NCBI GenBank assembly: GCA_918026815.1 | Contig: CAKJVC010000092.1 | Location: 992,001-1,056,000 of the forward strand | DNA length: 64,000 nucleotides | From: Chalara sp. BL73 | Taxonomy: Eukaryota; Ascomycota; Leotiomycetes; Helotiales | Direction: 5' to 3' | In this document: positions 11,461 through 22,676 of the stretch, in pieces | How the letters are laid out: each line of letters opens with the position of its first letter | Position numbering within the stretch: position 1 is the first letter of the stretch | Notes under the pieces: generated by a model | Told to the model about the DNA's origin: nothing | Databases searched by the model: none | The model's input: only the letters and a program-made list of their open reading frames with translations | Program-made: the position numbers and the translations under genes

Positions 11461-12240
11461 TGTAACTTCCTTTAGTAAAAGCAAACAAGGGGGCTCACAC
11501 TGGAGCAAAACGGGGGAGGAGCTAATGTAGTTTTTTTTGAGAGGGTGGGAAATAGGTTGGAACGAACGAAGTTGGTTGTCCACGCAAGAACATGGTGACA
11601 GAATGATCTTGGGTCTTTCCTTCTTTGGAAAGACCTAGAGCAGGTTCCTGACGGCTAGGGTGATGTAGAACTGGCTCTTGTCCACGAATGGAGGGAACGA
11701 GCCTAAACCCACGAGCCTCTATTGATCCTGGGGAACAGCATCGTCACATCCACCCTACGGAGGCAGATTCTGGAGATCTGTGACAGGAAATAGGAGCATG
11801 TCGGCATTTAGCAGGGTTAGGAGAACGAGATGGAGTTGGGGCTTTCTGGAGGCCAGAAAGGCTTAGGCGGCCATGGGGGATTAATTGGGCAACAAATTCA
11901 ACGGCAGAAGGTGGTGGGTAAGAACCTCCCTGCTCTCAGCTCTCAATTCTTAGAGTCTGAGAAACAGGGCAAATCCTATGTGTCGAAACACTGCACAGCC
12001 CCTACTCTCGAACGAACCTTTAATACAGCCAATGTGGAGAAGTGCTTTTGTTATCAGATGCCGAACACGCTTAGTCCACTCTCATGAGGTTTATGAACTA
12101 CATACTTATAAAATGTCACCAGCGTCTGATGTATACGAGGAAAGGGAATTGCTCACCAGAGCAGGGTTGGCAAATCTAACTTTATTATATTACATACTGT
12201 TATGTTACATCATCATAAGGCATAATCATTAAACTCTCCG
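11461..12240. other. intergenic, no gene seen
   Basis: The frames here look non-coding. The last 80 bases (about 12160-12235) are AT-rich and lie next to the 3' end of the TMEM135-like gene, fitting a terminator/polyadenylation zone. Confidence 0.35.
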
Positions 12241-13886
12241 CTACTGTCCCAAGCTTCTCTCCTCTGCCTCGTCTTCCGATACATAGTCTCTCCACCCTTC
12301 ACCTCTCAACGAGCTTACTGTCCTTCTTGCGATCCTCGACCGCACTGCCCTTGCATCTCTCTCGTAAACCACGTTGATGACCGCCAAGCTCGCCACGAAT
12401 AAACCAACATCGCCACCTCTGATGCCTCTCCACCACCCACGTTTTCGTCCCACCTTCCACAAACTGTCGATGCTTGCCCGTGCTCCATACAAGAACTCCC
12501 CTCTGGCATCAGAACGTACCAGCCATCCCCACATTCCTCCCGCCATGCCGCCAAGGAAAAATCGTTGCGTAGCAAGGAGGTGTTTAGGTAGGAGCTGCTG
12601 GAAGAAGCAGATAGCGGCCCAGGAAGTGCCGATGGAGCCGCTGACGAAGAAGGAGTAGCGGAGTGTGCGGGAGAAGAGGGATTGTAGCGATTGTATGGGT
12701 GCGTGGTAGAAAGAGGCGTACTTTGGGAGGGAAAGGACGAGGAATATGGAACTAAAGAACTTGAAGAGCCGGGGGAAGGTGCGCAGCCAGTAGGTGAGGT
12801 AAGTCCGTAGACAGGAGGGATCGGTTGGATGAAGTGAGGCGCAAGTTAGGGATGTTATCAGGGGATGCGCGGAGCTGGTTATTGGGTTCAGGGTTGAGAG
12901 TGTTGGTGGGAGGGTGGTGCTGTTTGGGAAGAGGATCGGTGAGATGAACGGCCTGGATCTGATGTTAGCTTGGGTATGAAACTTATGGCGGAGGCTTACG
13001 GGTAGTGTAATCTGGCAATCTCTCCAAGATTTTCAACTACATCGAGGGTATTTGGCCATGGCAGATTGGACGGGTAGCCCTTCGGCCTGCTGTGGGTATA
13101 TTGAGCTGAGTTCTTTAGAATGAAGGAGCCAAAAGGTGCTGGAAAACAGTCTCTGTCGAACACGAACGCATGCAGCAATTGGCCACATGAAATTGGATAT
13201 ATCAACCAACTCCCCCACCACCATGGTCTTTCCTTTTTGCCCCATATCCAACCCTCTTCCTCTGCGTGATTGTATGCAAATTCCGCAGCTCTACTAAGTG
13301 TGTAGATAGCAATAGTGACTCGAAGCTGGTCTGCAGGATAGACTGCCAGCATAAAACCTGCTAGTGATGCGCCAATCGCAGGCGCCAAACTCGATGTCAA
13401 CGTCCGACTGATTTGCACGTTCCTCCTTCGGAATGGCTTTGCTTCATCCGCGAGCAAGTATGCGCGCAAACGCGTAAAGAATCGGAAGAGTATTCGATGC
13501 AGCAGCAATATTGTAGAAAGTGACAGGGATAGTCTGAAATTCGGATGCCTCCATACAGGCACTTTCTTCGCTTTCGCGTCCTGTCTTCCCAAAAACCTTT
13601 CCCCCACTAATTTCCATAGTCGCAATGCCGCAGCAGACGTCACGAAGACCCTGGTGGCAGCTCTGATGGCGCTGGCATTGTAGTCACTCTGATTACTATC
13701 AATTATTCTCTCGACCTTCGCGACTGATGGCGCATTCCGCTTTAGCACTTTGGATCGCGAAATGATGTACTTGTGTAATGTTTCGTACTCTTTCGCGGAA
13801 ACTGTGTATCGAAGAGCATTGCGGAGGATGGGATCTGCTGTAGACTTGGCGGAAACGCGCTTCTCTGACGCTGGTGATGGTGGCAT
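12241..13886 (-). CDS. TMEM135-like integral membrane protein
   Basis: Two exons (13886-13000 and 12958-12241; 41-base intron, phase 2) give 534 residues. Hydrophobic segments are seen around LSLSLSTILLLHRILF, SLAPAIGASLAGFMLAVYP, WWWGSWLIYPISCGQLLHAF, LFKFFSSIFLVLSLPKY, YSFFVSGSIGTSWAAICFF and GGMAGGMWGWL. The order of a basic N-terminus, the conserved middle with paired Gly/Ala helices and the WWWGS-YPIS block matches fungal homologues of TMEM135, a protein linked in animals to mitochondrial dynamics and peroxisomal lipid handling. The C-terminus ends in a charged, probably cytosolic tail. Function in fungi is not known to me; assignment rests on recalled sequence style and topology. Confidence 0.75.
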
Positions 13887-15411
13887 CGTTGGACCTTTCT
13901 TTATACCGACTGCATCTAGATATGAAAATTATTGTTGTTGTTGGAGAGGGCTTTATTGATGTTATTGGCAAGCCTTCTATGATGATGTTGATCTCAACCC
14001 TGTGGCATGTGAAAGAGACCTCGGTTGAGCTTTCGTAGTGGTCTGTGATGAATGATTTTTCAAGTTTGATTGAGCTGATCTTGTTCACTTCCACCTGTGT
14101 GTGTTTGTCGAAAACACAATTTCAAAGAACAATTATTTCAAATCCTTCAATACCATTCTATGACAACAGCGATTGAGTCAACTCCGCTACCTTAGCTGCT
14201 CATCCAACTGTCAGCGAATAACATGCCAAGCATTCACGTGCCAAGAATCGAGTTTTCTCTTGACGTGTCTCCATATGAGCTTCATACTTTCCATGTTCCA
14301 CAAGAAAATCTCTGTTTCAATGTGCCTTCTGCACCGATACATTACGTCCTTAAGACTGAAGTTCTGCAAGAGTTGTATCGTTTGCAAAGTTACCTCTGAA
14401 GCATAGCCATGGACATGATGCTTCTTTATTAAGAAAGAAGTAGGGCACACATGATGATGACATCTACCCTTCAATTGAACTACAGACACGCGTGATTGTG
14501 TAATGACCGTGGTTCTCGTTTGGTCTACTTCTGTGAAATTTGTGTTACCAGTTGAATCATCCCTTAGGCAGAAATTGGGCATGTTGCCACTTATCTTGCA
14601 AACCATTTACTTTGGCTTTTCGACTTTCTTGGCTTTAGTACTCTGTTCCAACTTTATCTGGCAAAGCAATTGTCCGATTTGATATTGTACATATATATTT
14701 TCGTTTTATCTATGTTGGGGCATATGTTGACTAAGAAGACATTGTCTACATCTTAACGTTTGCATTAATCCTTTTGGCAACGCACCTGAAGTATTGAGCT
14801 CATTGATCGACGCAAACGAAATTCCCACAGTTCAAGTACACCACTCACTGCATTACCTATCGTCATCATGATCATGCGTGGTGCTGCTCCAATGTTCGCG
14901 GATATATTGAGTTGCCAAGGACTAGCTCCAACTTACCCCTGAATTAAGCGAATGCTCCTGGGCAGCTCCTAGGCAATAACGATAGCACCTAAAAATATCG
15001 TTTGAAGATTTCCTTAGTAGCTCCGCGTAATCAAATCAAGCTAAAAGCTGACAAGGAATGCGTATATCCGGCTGCTTGTGTGCTCCATATTCTTGATAAT
15101 TGTTTTTAAGGATCACTATCTCGCACAAGCAAGACGCGGCAGAGTCAATATCATGACTGAGTAGAGACATGCAGACCTAGAATACAAAATTTCGCACTCA
15201 TTATACATTAAATTGATTGAAGTGATTACAATAATTATACATACAAAGCTGCCCAGCAACACAGCAGAAAGTCAGTTCAATGACAGCCAGTCAAGTCCTC
15301 GGACCGATTAATAAGTATATACAGCCCATTGTCTCCTGAAAGGGTAAACTCCATCCTCGCCTGCCCAATCTCCCCCCAAAACACCAAACCTGGTATCATC
15401 ATACGCTTAGA
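13887..15411. other. intergenic, no gene seen
   Basis: This stretch is about 1.5 kb between the start of the TMEM135-like gene and the end of the LRR gene. The longest frames (for example 14211-14606 on the minus strand) lack domain features or splice-compatible partners. Confidence 0.4.
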
Positions 15412-18400
15412 TTAATCGACATCGGTAGGGCTTGTGTCTCCTGCTGGAACTGTCACAAGTAGTCAGCACACGTTCTGATATAGTGGAGGTAGGGTGAAAA
15501 CTTACTTCTATCGCGCAGCCATGCAAGCGTAGCTTCTGTTCCCTTTTCTAGGATTGTGTATTTCGGTACCCTGAATCGATTCCCGCTCACATTCAACATT
15601 TCAAGTCCACCAGGCCCGCCGAGAAGACCGATACGTGCATTAAGACTGTTGATATCGTTGCTACTACAATCTAGGACCCGTAGACCTTTGATAGAATCGG
15701 GCAGCAGTTCTTTAATGGTGTTATTTGACGCTAGAACAGTCCACAGTTTAGGAAAGTGATGCTTGAGAGGCGGAAGAGATGTCAGCCTGTTGAAGCTGAT
15801 ATCAAGCTTCTCAAGATTAGGGGCTGTAAGATGCTGGATCAAAGGCTGCACAGAGTTGAATGTGTTGGAGCTTAAATTAAGTTCCTTTAGTGCGGGAAGT
15901 TCCAAGTCATCAACCATGAAGTTGCTTGCGGCCAATTCGTTATGAGCCATACTTAATGTCGTCAAGCTTGCTGCGAAGAATGCAATTGAGCTTGGAATCT
16001 CCTTGAACATGTTGTGATGCAGCTCTAACGCTTTAATAGCATTTGTGGCTGCGACATCTGCAGCTGCCACAGGATTAAGTGAGTGAGACTGGGTATTAGA
16101 TCTATCAAGAACGCCACCCATCTTGACAGGCCATTCAGAAGACGGAGATCGCGTAGAGTTTGGAGATGCATGAGCAGAGTAGAATCCATCATCAGATGTC
16201 TTCTCAACCTGTTCCTCGGGCTCTATCCGCGCCTTCATGGCGCGCTTCAAATCTTCAGTAGACATTACCGAGAACTTCTTATCTCTGAGAGGATTGCCAC
16301 CAACGCGGAAGATATCTAGGTTATCCATAAGCCCAATTCTATCATCTAGAACCTTGATATTGTTGCCGTTGAGATTGACATTCTTTAGTTTCTGAAGTGT
16401 TGTAAAACCTTGTGGTATGGCTGAAATTTGATTGTCCTCTGCTGCCAAGTTGAGCAAGCATATCCAAGAAGTCATATCCGGTAGGTTGGTGAGTCGATTG
16501 GATGAGCAGTTCAATTGATGGAGAGCCGGCAGATTTAAATGCGCAGATTCGGATAAACTCGTAAGAGCATTAGATGTGATATCCAAAACCTGCAAATGTG
16601 GAAGCCCCTCGATCCCATCAGCAATGAGGGTGCCTTCAAGGGTATTCTTAGCGGCTAAGAGCTCAATAAGAGGCAATTGACGTAAGAGCTCGAAAGGGAG
16701 GGAGACAAAGCGATTTGCTGTTAAGTTAAGTACTCTTAGACGTGCGAGATCAGCAAGTCCATCAGGCAATGTTGCTAGAGAATTGCGTTGCAAATCTAGA
16801 GTTTCAAGATTTACCAACTTCGTAATGCCTTCATCCAGAGTTCCAACTAGTCCATTTCCAGCAATGTTAAGATCGCGTAGTGATGGCATTTGGGAGATGA
16901 CCTCAAATGCATCATTTCCAAGTTTATTGTTTGACTAATACGGTCAGTATGACATAGATAGTAGTCCAGAGGAAACTTACTAGGTTCAAAGTTGTCAGGA
17001 GCTCAAGTCGTCGTAAGCCTTGAGGAAGAGCAATGAGAACATTACCATGCAGGTCAAGAGTCTCAAGTCCCCCGAACTGATTTCCTTTAAACTCCTCGTT
17101 ATCCACCGCCTCGCGAGGATCAATATCGGGAAATACATCGTCGCTAATAAGTTCAAAATCGTTATCTGCAGCAATAAACCTAGTGAGATCAACGGACTCC
17201 GCCCATGATCCGCCCTGCGACCCTATAGCCTCGAGATTATACATATCTATGACTTCCTTAGGAATCTCTCTAAAACCCATAGCAGCAATATTGAGACGTC
17301 CATCAGTCCGTGCGGAATCTATTCGCTTCTTTAAAAGACCTTTGCTGCTGTTTTGAGCAATATTCTGGTTGAATGGATCATTTGCAAGGCCAAAGTCAAA
17401 GGTACCAGTTGGCATGACGGGAACGTCATCCTCATTGCCCGTTGCTATGCTGGAAGCCTGCTTTGCGGCCGCTGCACGCTTAGCGGCTTTGGCCTTGGCA
17501 ATCTGATCTCGTAATGCAGAGGATGACTTCCTGGGAGTGATTTCACTCTCTTGTGAGACGGAAGTTATCGCTGTACCTCTCGACGCCTTTGATGTGGTGG
17601 AGGTTGCATCAGAGGACGATATGGACAATGTCGCGGTTTTTGATCCAAACCCGATTCTATCCAGTTCGGCGGATTGATTCAAGGTTGGCATAGATGGCTT
17701 TCGGAAAAGCCCATTCAGAGAACCGCGCGGCTTCAACTGTCGAGATGACAATGTCTTGCTACCAGACTTAATGGGAGGTAGATTTGAGGTTTGTCTGGTC
17801 TGAACAAGTCCTTGATCAGAAGGTGTTTTCAGTGATTTGATAATGCTTGAGCGCTTAACCGGTGTCAGAGCTGGAAGTGTCGACTGTGGTGGCCTAAAAG
17901 TGTTTGTAGATGCACGAAAGTCCAGAGGAATTGGGTTGTCATTTCCTGAGCTTGAACTGGGCCTAGAGCTAAAGGAACGAACGGGTAGTCCTATTGACGA
18001 ATCGCTTTGATAGCTCGAGCCAGGCCGTGAAGCTTGCGAAGGAGGACGCATTGGACTTTCAGGGTTGAAGAAATTTGACTCTCTTTTCTTCCTTACTACT
18101 GGAGAAGAAGGTATGTTCTGTAATGTTTCCATCGTCCGTTCGGACAGTGACGGACGGTGTCTTCGGCTTGAAATCGCCTCTTCTCCACCAAATCCTCCAT
18201 TTCCATGTATAATTTCGTCCGAAGAATCTGAGCGGAAAGGTTCGATCTCTTGCAGAGCCTGCCTTGAAGGCTGCTTCCTCAGAAGTGCATTACTATTTGA
18301 TTTTCGGAGACTGTTTGTGGACTGCAGGGTGGATGAAGGTTTTCGACCTGTTAATGGGGCCAAAACAGGAGCACGAGAAGTTGAGGCAGGTCTGCTGGAG

Positions 18401-18600
18401 GTGGAACTTGAAAGCTGGTCTCGAGATGGCGTATTGCGCAAACGGGGAAGAGGAACGCTGGTTCTCTGTGGCTGCTGTTGATTTAGATTTTCTCTTGACG
18501 GTGAAGCACGCACAGTGCCACTTGATGCAGTAGATCGTGGTACGGGAAGTCTGGAGGGACGAGGCAGCCCGGTCGGTCTGGGGATATTGGACTGGTCCAT
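15412..18600 (-). CDS. large leucine-rich-repeat protein (LRRC40-like)
   Basis: Three exons (18600-16981, 16934-15506, 15449-15412) give 1028 residues. Introns of 46 and 56 bases were placed by frame: the first rebuilds the LRR LNLSNNKLG and the last gives the ending WLRDRIPAGDTS. Residues 1-440 are disordered, rich in Ser, Pro and Arg, starting with PRPTGLPRPSRLPVPR. From about residue 440 on there are some fifteen LRRs of the typical LxxLxLxxNxLxxLP type, interrupted by a Ser-rich insert near residue 770. The C-terminal FRVPKYTILEKGTEATLAWLRDR is typical of fungal LRRC40-type proteins. The arginine-rich tail suggests protein scaffolding; no partner can be named. The last exon is only 38 bases. 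Confidence 0.85.
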
Positions 18601-19561
18601 GGTGCAAACGCGATGCGCGTCTGCAGGCTAGGATCGTTCACGGGTGAGCATAATGTGTTGACAAGCAAATCGCAAAGCAATAAGCTAGAGGTTCGATATA
18701 ATGTGGGTAGCGTGTGTTGAGAAGAGGGGACAAGTCGGTATCAGAAGTTGGAACCTGGTAACTTCCTCACGATTCGCTTCTAATTAATGGAGTGAAGCTT
18801 CCCTTGCTTAATTCATTTCAAAATATTGCCGGCCAGGGGTCACCCAGCCTAAACACCCCTGGCAACGGGCCGCTGTGGACGGAAGATAGTCCTTCCTCTA
18901 CCGAAGGATAAGATAAGACCTGATGAGTAAGGATGCCGATTTCCCCTCACGTGCCCACGTGGCGTAAAAATGAGATCGAAGTAGATACGCTGCCACGACA
19001 ATGAGTTTGCTGGGCTGAGCTTTACTCTTACACTACGATGCACGAAGAATAGGACAAGAATCCACGATTCTAGTCAAACCGAATAAAAAGTCCTGTTATG
19101 GGTGGGGTTGCTGGTTGCGGATCACCTAGCCAACCTCTTCTTGGCTGGATATCCCTGTTTTCCCAGCCCTCCCTCTGAAACGTCCCTCACTCATCTTCTA
19201 CTGCTGTACATCTGATGCTCACCCAAACTCACCATCATCGTCGCAATCATTCCCCTATACCACACATTGCGACTTGTCCTTACATTACGCCCTTCGTCTT
19301 GCGCAATAATCTACAATCGCTCCTCGCTTCAATTAGCTTATATCTGAAGCACCAGCACCCGCCTGACGCTGCCTTTTCACATCATCCTGTCAACTTCCCC
19401 GATATCATCCTCCAACCTCAATGATCCATTGCGCTTGATCATAGATCCTCGGATTAAACACGACGAGGGGCTTACGCGCGACAATCTTCTGCAAGCTTCC
19501 GCGAACTTCAGCAGGCTTTCGTGCAGAGCCTACGTCACCCCACTTGCTCTTGGAAGTCATA
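18601..19561. promoter_or_regulatory. divergent promoter region with GATA and double CACGTG motifs
   Basis: These 961 bases separate the divergent starts of the LRR gene and the coiled-coil gene. Two CACGTG boxes lie at 18948-18953 and 18956-18961, and a GATAAGATAAG block lies at about 18906-18916. The part next to the plus-strand gene (about 19180-19430) is C/T-rich, as is common in fungal leaders. Confidence 0.45.
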
Positions 19562-21097
19562 ATGTCTTCCCAAACTTCTGTTGCTTCAACTCCCATCGGA
19601 TCTCCTATCACCCCAGAGCTTGCCAATACCTCTCTTCCTACAAATCAAGAGGCCCGGAATAACTTAGGCGATCTTGTGACTGGTGATGGCGTCTCCCAAA
19701 GATTCAGTACCTCGATACGACCTTCATCCTCCATAACACCTCCCCCCTCTTCGCAGCCCCATAACTCACGCCATGCCATTCTTTGCGAGACCAGCCACGA
19801 CCCTACGTTAACGCATTCAAATCTCTCATCTCCACCTCTCACTGTGGTAAATGGTGTGAAACGGGAATCACTTGCTGGGGGAGTGATTCCTATTGATGCC
19901 ACAAAGGAAGAGCTTCGCGAAATGCTCGAAGCGTCATTGGCAGATAATAAGAGACTTGAAGTGGCAGTTACTGAGGCACGCATGACTGCGGCCCATTACC
20001 AGCTCCAGCTTAACCTTCTTACGATCGAGACCGAGAATGCTGCGAAGCGGATGGAGGTCGAGCATGACATGACGCGACGTGAGGTTGATGTTCTTCAAAA
20101 CGCTTGCCAGGGTCGAGAGAGCCCAGGTCAAGATTATGTCGCAAAGCTCAAGGCTTATTGCTATGCTATTGAGGAGGATAATGCTGCACTAGTTCACCGT
20201 TTGGAAAAGGCTAAGAAGGTCATTCAGATGAGAGATGACGACCTTATTTCAGCAAAAGAGAAGGAAGACTTCCTCCTGAAGCGCATTCGAGAGAATCGAG
20301 AACATCTCAATTATTTGAAGAGTCCTGGAGGAATATTTCATATCCCAACACCAAAGCCGTCCCACAGCAGCTACCCAGCCACACCACAACAGTATCGGTC
20401 CACACCAAAGCATACCCCAATGACTGGCCGCTCCCGTCATGCTCGTGGAGGTAGCCAGGAGCCATTCGCAGCTTTACTTCTAGCTGACCAAATGTTGAGC
20501 CAAGAACACAATCGCGACAATAACAGCGCACCTTCAACTCCAATTCTCAGTCGGCGTGCTGATCCTCGTACACCGCTCAGACACAGTCGTGGTGTTCAGT
20601 CGTTGTCATCTCTTCCCGCCACTCCCCGCTCCGCAGTTAGACCTGGAACATCGAACTCAACACTTCTCCCCTCTGTGCAGTTTCACCACCAAGCAGATCC
20701 TCGCACGACTAGTGCTCAACACTCACGCGAACGCCGTCGAGCATCCCGTGATAGCACCATATCTGTGTCTGAAAATGGTGATATGGAGGAAATGGCTCGG
20801 GCTGCTATGTCATCCTTCCGTGGTGAGAGCGAAGAGGTTTATGAGAGCCAAGCCAGCCAGACTGCATCTGAGATGCTTCGCATCGATCCTCGCGAGTCCT
20901 TTGAGGTCGCTTCATCTCGTACGCACACGCCAAATCCTGCTGCCGAAAAGAGCTCCTTGCTACAAACTAAAATTTTTGGTCCTGTCACCAAAGGCGTCGT
21001 TGACAAACGCAAGCGTACTGAGGAGGAAACTGCTCCATATTCATCAAAGAAGATGCGTGTTGGGCAGGAAGGGATCGGTTTGGGGATCGGTTTCTAG
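19562..21097 (+). CDS. conserved ascomycete coiled-coil protein, unknown function
   Basis: A single exon encodes 511 residues from the ATG at 19562; the frame continues 18 bases upstream without a Met. The N-terminal 120 residues are Ser/Thr/Pro-rich. Residues 120-260 form a heptad-rich coiled coil (DATKEELREMLEASLADNKRL, then EEDNAALVHRLEKAKKVIQ). Residues 265-400 carry many TP and SP sites (STPKHTPMTGRS, SLPATPRSAV), a pattern of CDK substrates. A basic patch VDKRKRTEE near the C-terminus and KKMRV may be a nuclear localisation signal. I do not recognise a named family. A nuclear or cell-cycle role is inference only. Confidence 0.8.
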   Translation: MSSQTSVASTPIGSPITPELANTSLPTNQEARNNLGDLVTGDGVSQRFSTSIRPSSSITPPPSSQPHNSRHAILCETSHDPTLTHSNLSSPPLTVVNGVKRESLAGGVIPIDATKEELREMLEASLADNKRLEVAVTEARMTAAHYQLQLNLLTIETENAAKRMEVEHDMTRREVDVLQNACQGRESPGQDYVAKLKAYCYAIEEDNAALVHRLEKAKKVIQMRDDDLISAKEKEDFLLKRIRENREHLNYLKSPGGIFHIPTPKPSHSSYPATPQQYRSTPKHTPMTGRSRHARGGSQEPFAALLLADQMLSQEHNRDNNSAPSTPILSRRADPRTPLRHSRGVQSLSSLPATPRSAVRPGTSNSTLLPSVQFHHQADPRTTSAQHSRERRRASRDSTISVSENGDMEEMARAAMSSFRGESEEVYESQASQTASEMLRIDPRESFEVASSRTHTPNPAAEKSSLLQTKIFGPVTKGVVDKRKRTEEETAPYSSKKMRVGQEGIGLGIGF

Positions 21098-22676
21098 GCG
21101 ATAGCTTGAGGCTATTGAAGAAGGGAATAGTGAACTCTAAAAAGTGAGTTGGATGTTGAACGCATGTGGAATAGTTGAATTCAACTGGTAGCGATTGTGT
21201 TGGATATGTAGAATAGCCTTCTCCTTGTACGGATGTATTCAGAGTCACTTCGCTACTCCGCTTATAGGATTAACAGAATATATATTTACGACTCTCGCTT
21301 TAAGTTTTGGCATGGCCCTGCCGACCAAGTGCAAATTAGGCGTATGATTGTTTCAGTTTGTTCCAGATCTAACTTAGCCCCAGGTACTGAACCAGCTTCA
21401 TCTTCTGTGGTTTGGCCAAGGCGAAAAAAGATCTCCCCCTTAAAAAAGATCTTTAAGAAATCGTTCGACATCAAACTTTGGGGACTACAGATTACAAAGA
21501 ACAGACACCTCAATGTCATCACCAGGCGTATACTTTCTCCATATCCCCAGCCCAGAGCCTTTGTCCCTTTTAGCGCTCTGCTTTGAAATCATCACGCCCA
21601 TCATCAACATGGAAGCACAATATCTTGCCGCAAACCTAAATATAGATAACCATATATCGATAGTGTGCATACCAAGCAATCGTCCGCGTTATCTATAACG
21701 TCATGTCTTCTACCACTCCGTTACAAAATGGTAGGCTGCTGACCAAATATGCATCTCGTCTACTGGGTGCAGGAGCAAACGTCACCTCCAATATTCACAA
21801 GGCTGTGTGGTAAGGCTAAGAATCGGCCTCTCTTCCGCCGATGGTCTTTGAGAATCTTAAGTCTTGGCTGTACAATTCTGCGTCAAGTAGATAATGGCTT
21901 TTTCAAAATTTTGCTTTACGTACTGTCATGAGACGAGTTTGGTTTATGCACAATGGAGATGTGTGTATCTGGAGATGATACCAAGACTCATCTGTGTCAG
22001 AATCGGGATCGGGAATTGTCCTGGAAAGATGTGATTTGTGCCACTTTTCGATGTGGGAGGTGTCAAATCTGAGCTCAGCCTCGTAACATTAACAACTAAG
22101 GGTCTCCGAACCAATGGCGAGGCGGAGGATCTGCCGGCAACTTCTCTCAGGTCATGGATGTACCAATCACGAGTTTGGGAGCTTCAAGCGGCTGAAAGGC
22201 TTACAGAAGGGCAAAGCATTGGAACATGACGATCATGTACCAATATCCCAAAACCTCTAAACTCCGTGCGAGCACAAATGAGAAAGTGCAAAAAATATAT
22301 TGATGACTAATAAAGCCTAGATGGCCAAGCGAAGCCTAAATAGAACTTCACGATTCACATAAGCTTTGACACCTAGTGTGCGGCTTCTGCCTGGATCTCA
22401 GGTTAGCGAATATCAAGCTTAAAACAATCCCAGCCCCAAAAGATTCCGGCGGAAATAGAGAGTCATACGTTTCTGCTTTCGTCATCTACCTTCGAAGCTA
22501 GATCCTGAATCGGCAGACGTTAAGTCCGTTTCTAGGGGAAACAGCCAGGCAAGTGAAAGAGGCCCCCATGTTGAGGAAGTGGCGCAGCCGAATTTGCGTC
22601 GACCTTCTACTGTGCTTCCGCTTACAGCTTCCTGAGGTAATCTTCAACTCCCTTTCAAATCTGTAGATTTACGGAT
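21098..22676. other. intergenic, no gene seen
   Basis: 1.6 kb with only short frames and no splice-compatible domain fragments. It includes the 3' flank of the coiled-coil gene and the promoter of the armadillo gene. Confidence 0.4.

Noticed and set aside
12374..12658. Plus-strand frame opposite the TMEM135-like gene
   Set aside because: It lies entirely over the second exon of the minus-strand gene and has no domain features.
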